Shown here piece by piece: positions 12,459 through 13,151 of a DNA stretch of 13,151 nucleotides. Under the pieces are notes generated by a model that worked only from the letters and a program-made list of their open reading frames with translations, ran no database searches and was not told the DNA's origin. Made by a program: the position numbers and the translations under genes. This DNA comes from Actinomycetota bacterium (lineage in GTDB: Bacteria; Actinomycetota; Thermoleophilia; Gaiellales; Gaiellaceae): assembly GCA_003170995.1 (NCBI GenBank), contig PMXT01000160.1:1-13151 (forward strand), given 5' to 3'. Numbering within the stretch: the stretch's first letter is position 1; the number at the start of each line of letters is the position of its first letter.

Positions 12459-13151
12459 ATGAAAACTCACGCAGGTCTTTGCCTGACTTTCCTTTTACTC
12501 GCTCTACTGTTTGGCGGTACTCAAGGGACGGCTTCCTCCTCCGCTCGCATCTCCGCCCACCTGACGCAAACTAGCTTCACAGCCGCCAAAGCCTCCTCTG
12601 CCACTCTCACCTACAGGCTCTCGAAGAAGAACACTCGCTTCTCCTACAGACTCAGCTTTAGGAAGAAAGACTTGAGCTGGCGGCTGGTCAAGGCCGTGAA
12701 GAAGGGTTCTTCCAAGGGCACTTACAAGATGACGGTCAAGAAGCTCTTCGCCGGTAAGCCGATTCATGTCGGTTACTACTGGCTCAAGCTACAGACAGAT
12801 ACCGGCCGCGCCAATCTCCTCTTCGATGTCGTTAAGCCTTTATCGAACGCTAGCCAGATAAGCGCGGGTGACGTTCACACCTGCGCGCTCATTTCGGGTG
12901 GCACGGTCAAGTGCTGGGGAGACAACAGCTTTCGCCAGCTCGGTAACGGCAATACCACGATGCTCGAAGGCTCTACCCCTGTCCCAATCAGCGGGATACC
13001 AAACGCCACTCAGATCAGCGCCGGCGGGGAGCACACCTGCGCGCTCATTTCGGGTGGCACGGTCAAGTGTTGGGGCGACAACGACAACTCGCCTCCGGTC
13101 GAGGTGAGTGGAATCACGAACGCCACCCAAATCAGCGCCGGCGACGCTCAC
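12459..13151 (+). CDS. Secreted RCC1-repeat protein, 5' part (runs off the window)
   Basis: 231 codons are present with no stop before the edge. A signal peptide (MKTHAGLCLTFLLLALLFGG, cleaved near TQGTASS) is followed by a Lys/Arg-rich domain (about 30-125) of unknown kind. RCC1 repeats, the units of a beta-propeller, then begin: NASQISAGDVHTCALISGG, then TVKCWGDNSFRQLGNG, and again NATQISAGGEHTCALISGG, TVKCWGDN. A third starts at the window end. Each unit has two Cys (HTCAL, KCWG) that could form a disulphide outside the cell. The first unit is 52 residues; the second only 40, lacking the QLGNG-containing loop. Secreted RCC1 proteins are thought to bind proteins or carbohydrates; the ligand is unknown. 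Many codons end in T, unlike genes to the left, hinting at a different origin. The ribosome binding site (AGGGAA) is weak. Confidence 0.88.
   Translation, partial: MKTHAGLCLTFLLLALLFGGTQGTASSSARISAHLTQTSFTAAKASSATLTYRLSKKNTRFSYRLSFRKKDLSWRLVKAVKKGSSKGTYKMTVKKLFAGKPIHVGYYWLKLQTDTGRANLLFDVVKPLSNASQISAGDVHTCALISGGTVKCWGDNSFRQLGNGNTTMLEGSTPVPISGIPNATQISAGGEHTCALISGGTVKCWGDNDNSPPVEVSGITNATQISAGDAH
12876..13069 (+). repeat. DNA-level identical RCC1 repeat segments
   Basis: A 38-base segment (CACACCTGCGCGCTC...GTCAAGTG) is identical at 12876-12913 and 13032-13069, a period of 156 bases. Identity at synonymous positions shows recent duplication or ongoing gene conversion between units. Confidence 0.85.

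Overview
The window is GC-rich, uses GTG/TTG starts as well as ATG, and carries gene types common in Actinobacteria: a DUF4037 protein, a Tad/type II secretion F fragment, an ArfB-like release factor and a LuxR-type response regulator. I infer an environmental high-GC actinobacterium, perhaps Thermoleophilia. There is no rRNA or other decisive marker, so the class-level guess is weak.

Layout. 1-246: short leader with a dispersed repeat and an antisense reading frame that may be a gene remnant. 247-3462 (+): an AMP-forming acyl-CoA ligase, then two overlapping membrane-protein genes that together hold three copies of one four-helix module. 3645-5074 (+): a small unknown protein coupled by a GTGA overlap to a DUF4037 nucleotidyltransferase-like protein; a palindrome lies in frame inside the latter. 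5075-5699: a gene-free block packed with inverted repeats. 5700-7176: a divergent two-component pair, a LuxR-type response regulator (-) and a small sensorless histidine kinase (+). 7472-8163 (+): a two-gene operon of unknown function. 8401-9351 (+): an extended-SDR (epimerase-like) protein whose stop codon lies inside a palindromic repeat.

9407-10044 (-) looks like the wreck of a Tad/Flp pilus locus: a truncated, deleted and frameshifted tadC, plus a short pilin-like reading frame with its own terminator. 10045-10889 is mostly non-coding apart from a 45-residue basic ORF. 10890-11219 (-) encodes a small protein with an SH3-like C-terminal half. 11456-11857 (+) is an ArfB-type ribosome-rescue factor. 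12100-12172 is tRNA-Lys(TTT). From 12459 the window runs into a secreted RCC1-repeat protein that continues past the edge.

The clearest unexplained signal is a family of palindromes with a fixed AAAAGTC...GACTTTT core. Their outer arms and inner stems differ between copies but stay paired (5354-5396, 9315-9367, degenerate 5666-5699). They sit in intergenic DNA or exactly at gene 3' ends. The second is the internally triplicated membrane-module operon. No complete defence system, CRISPR array, intact insertion sequence or phage gene is visible.
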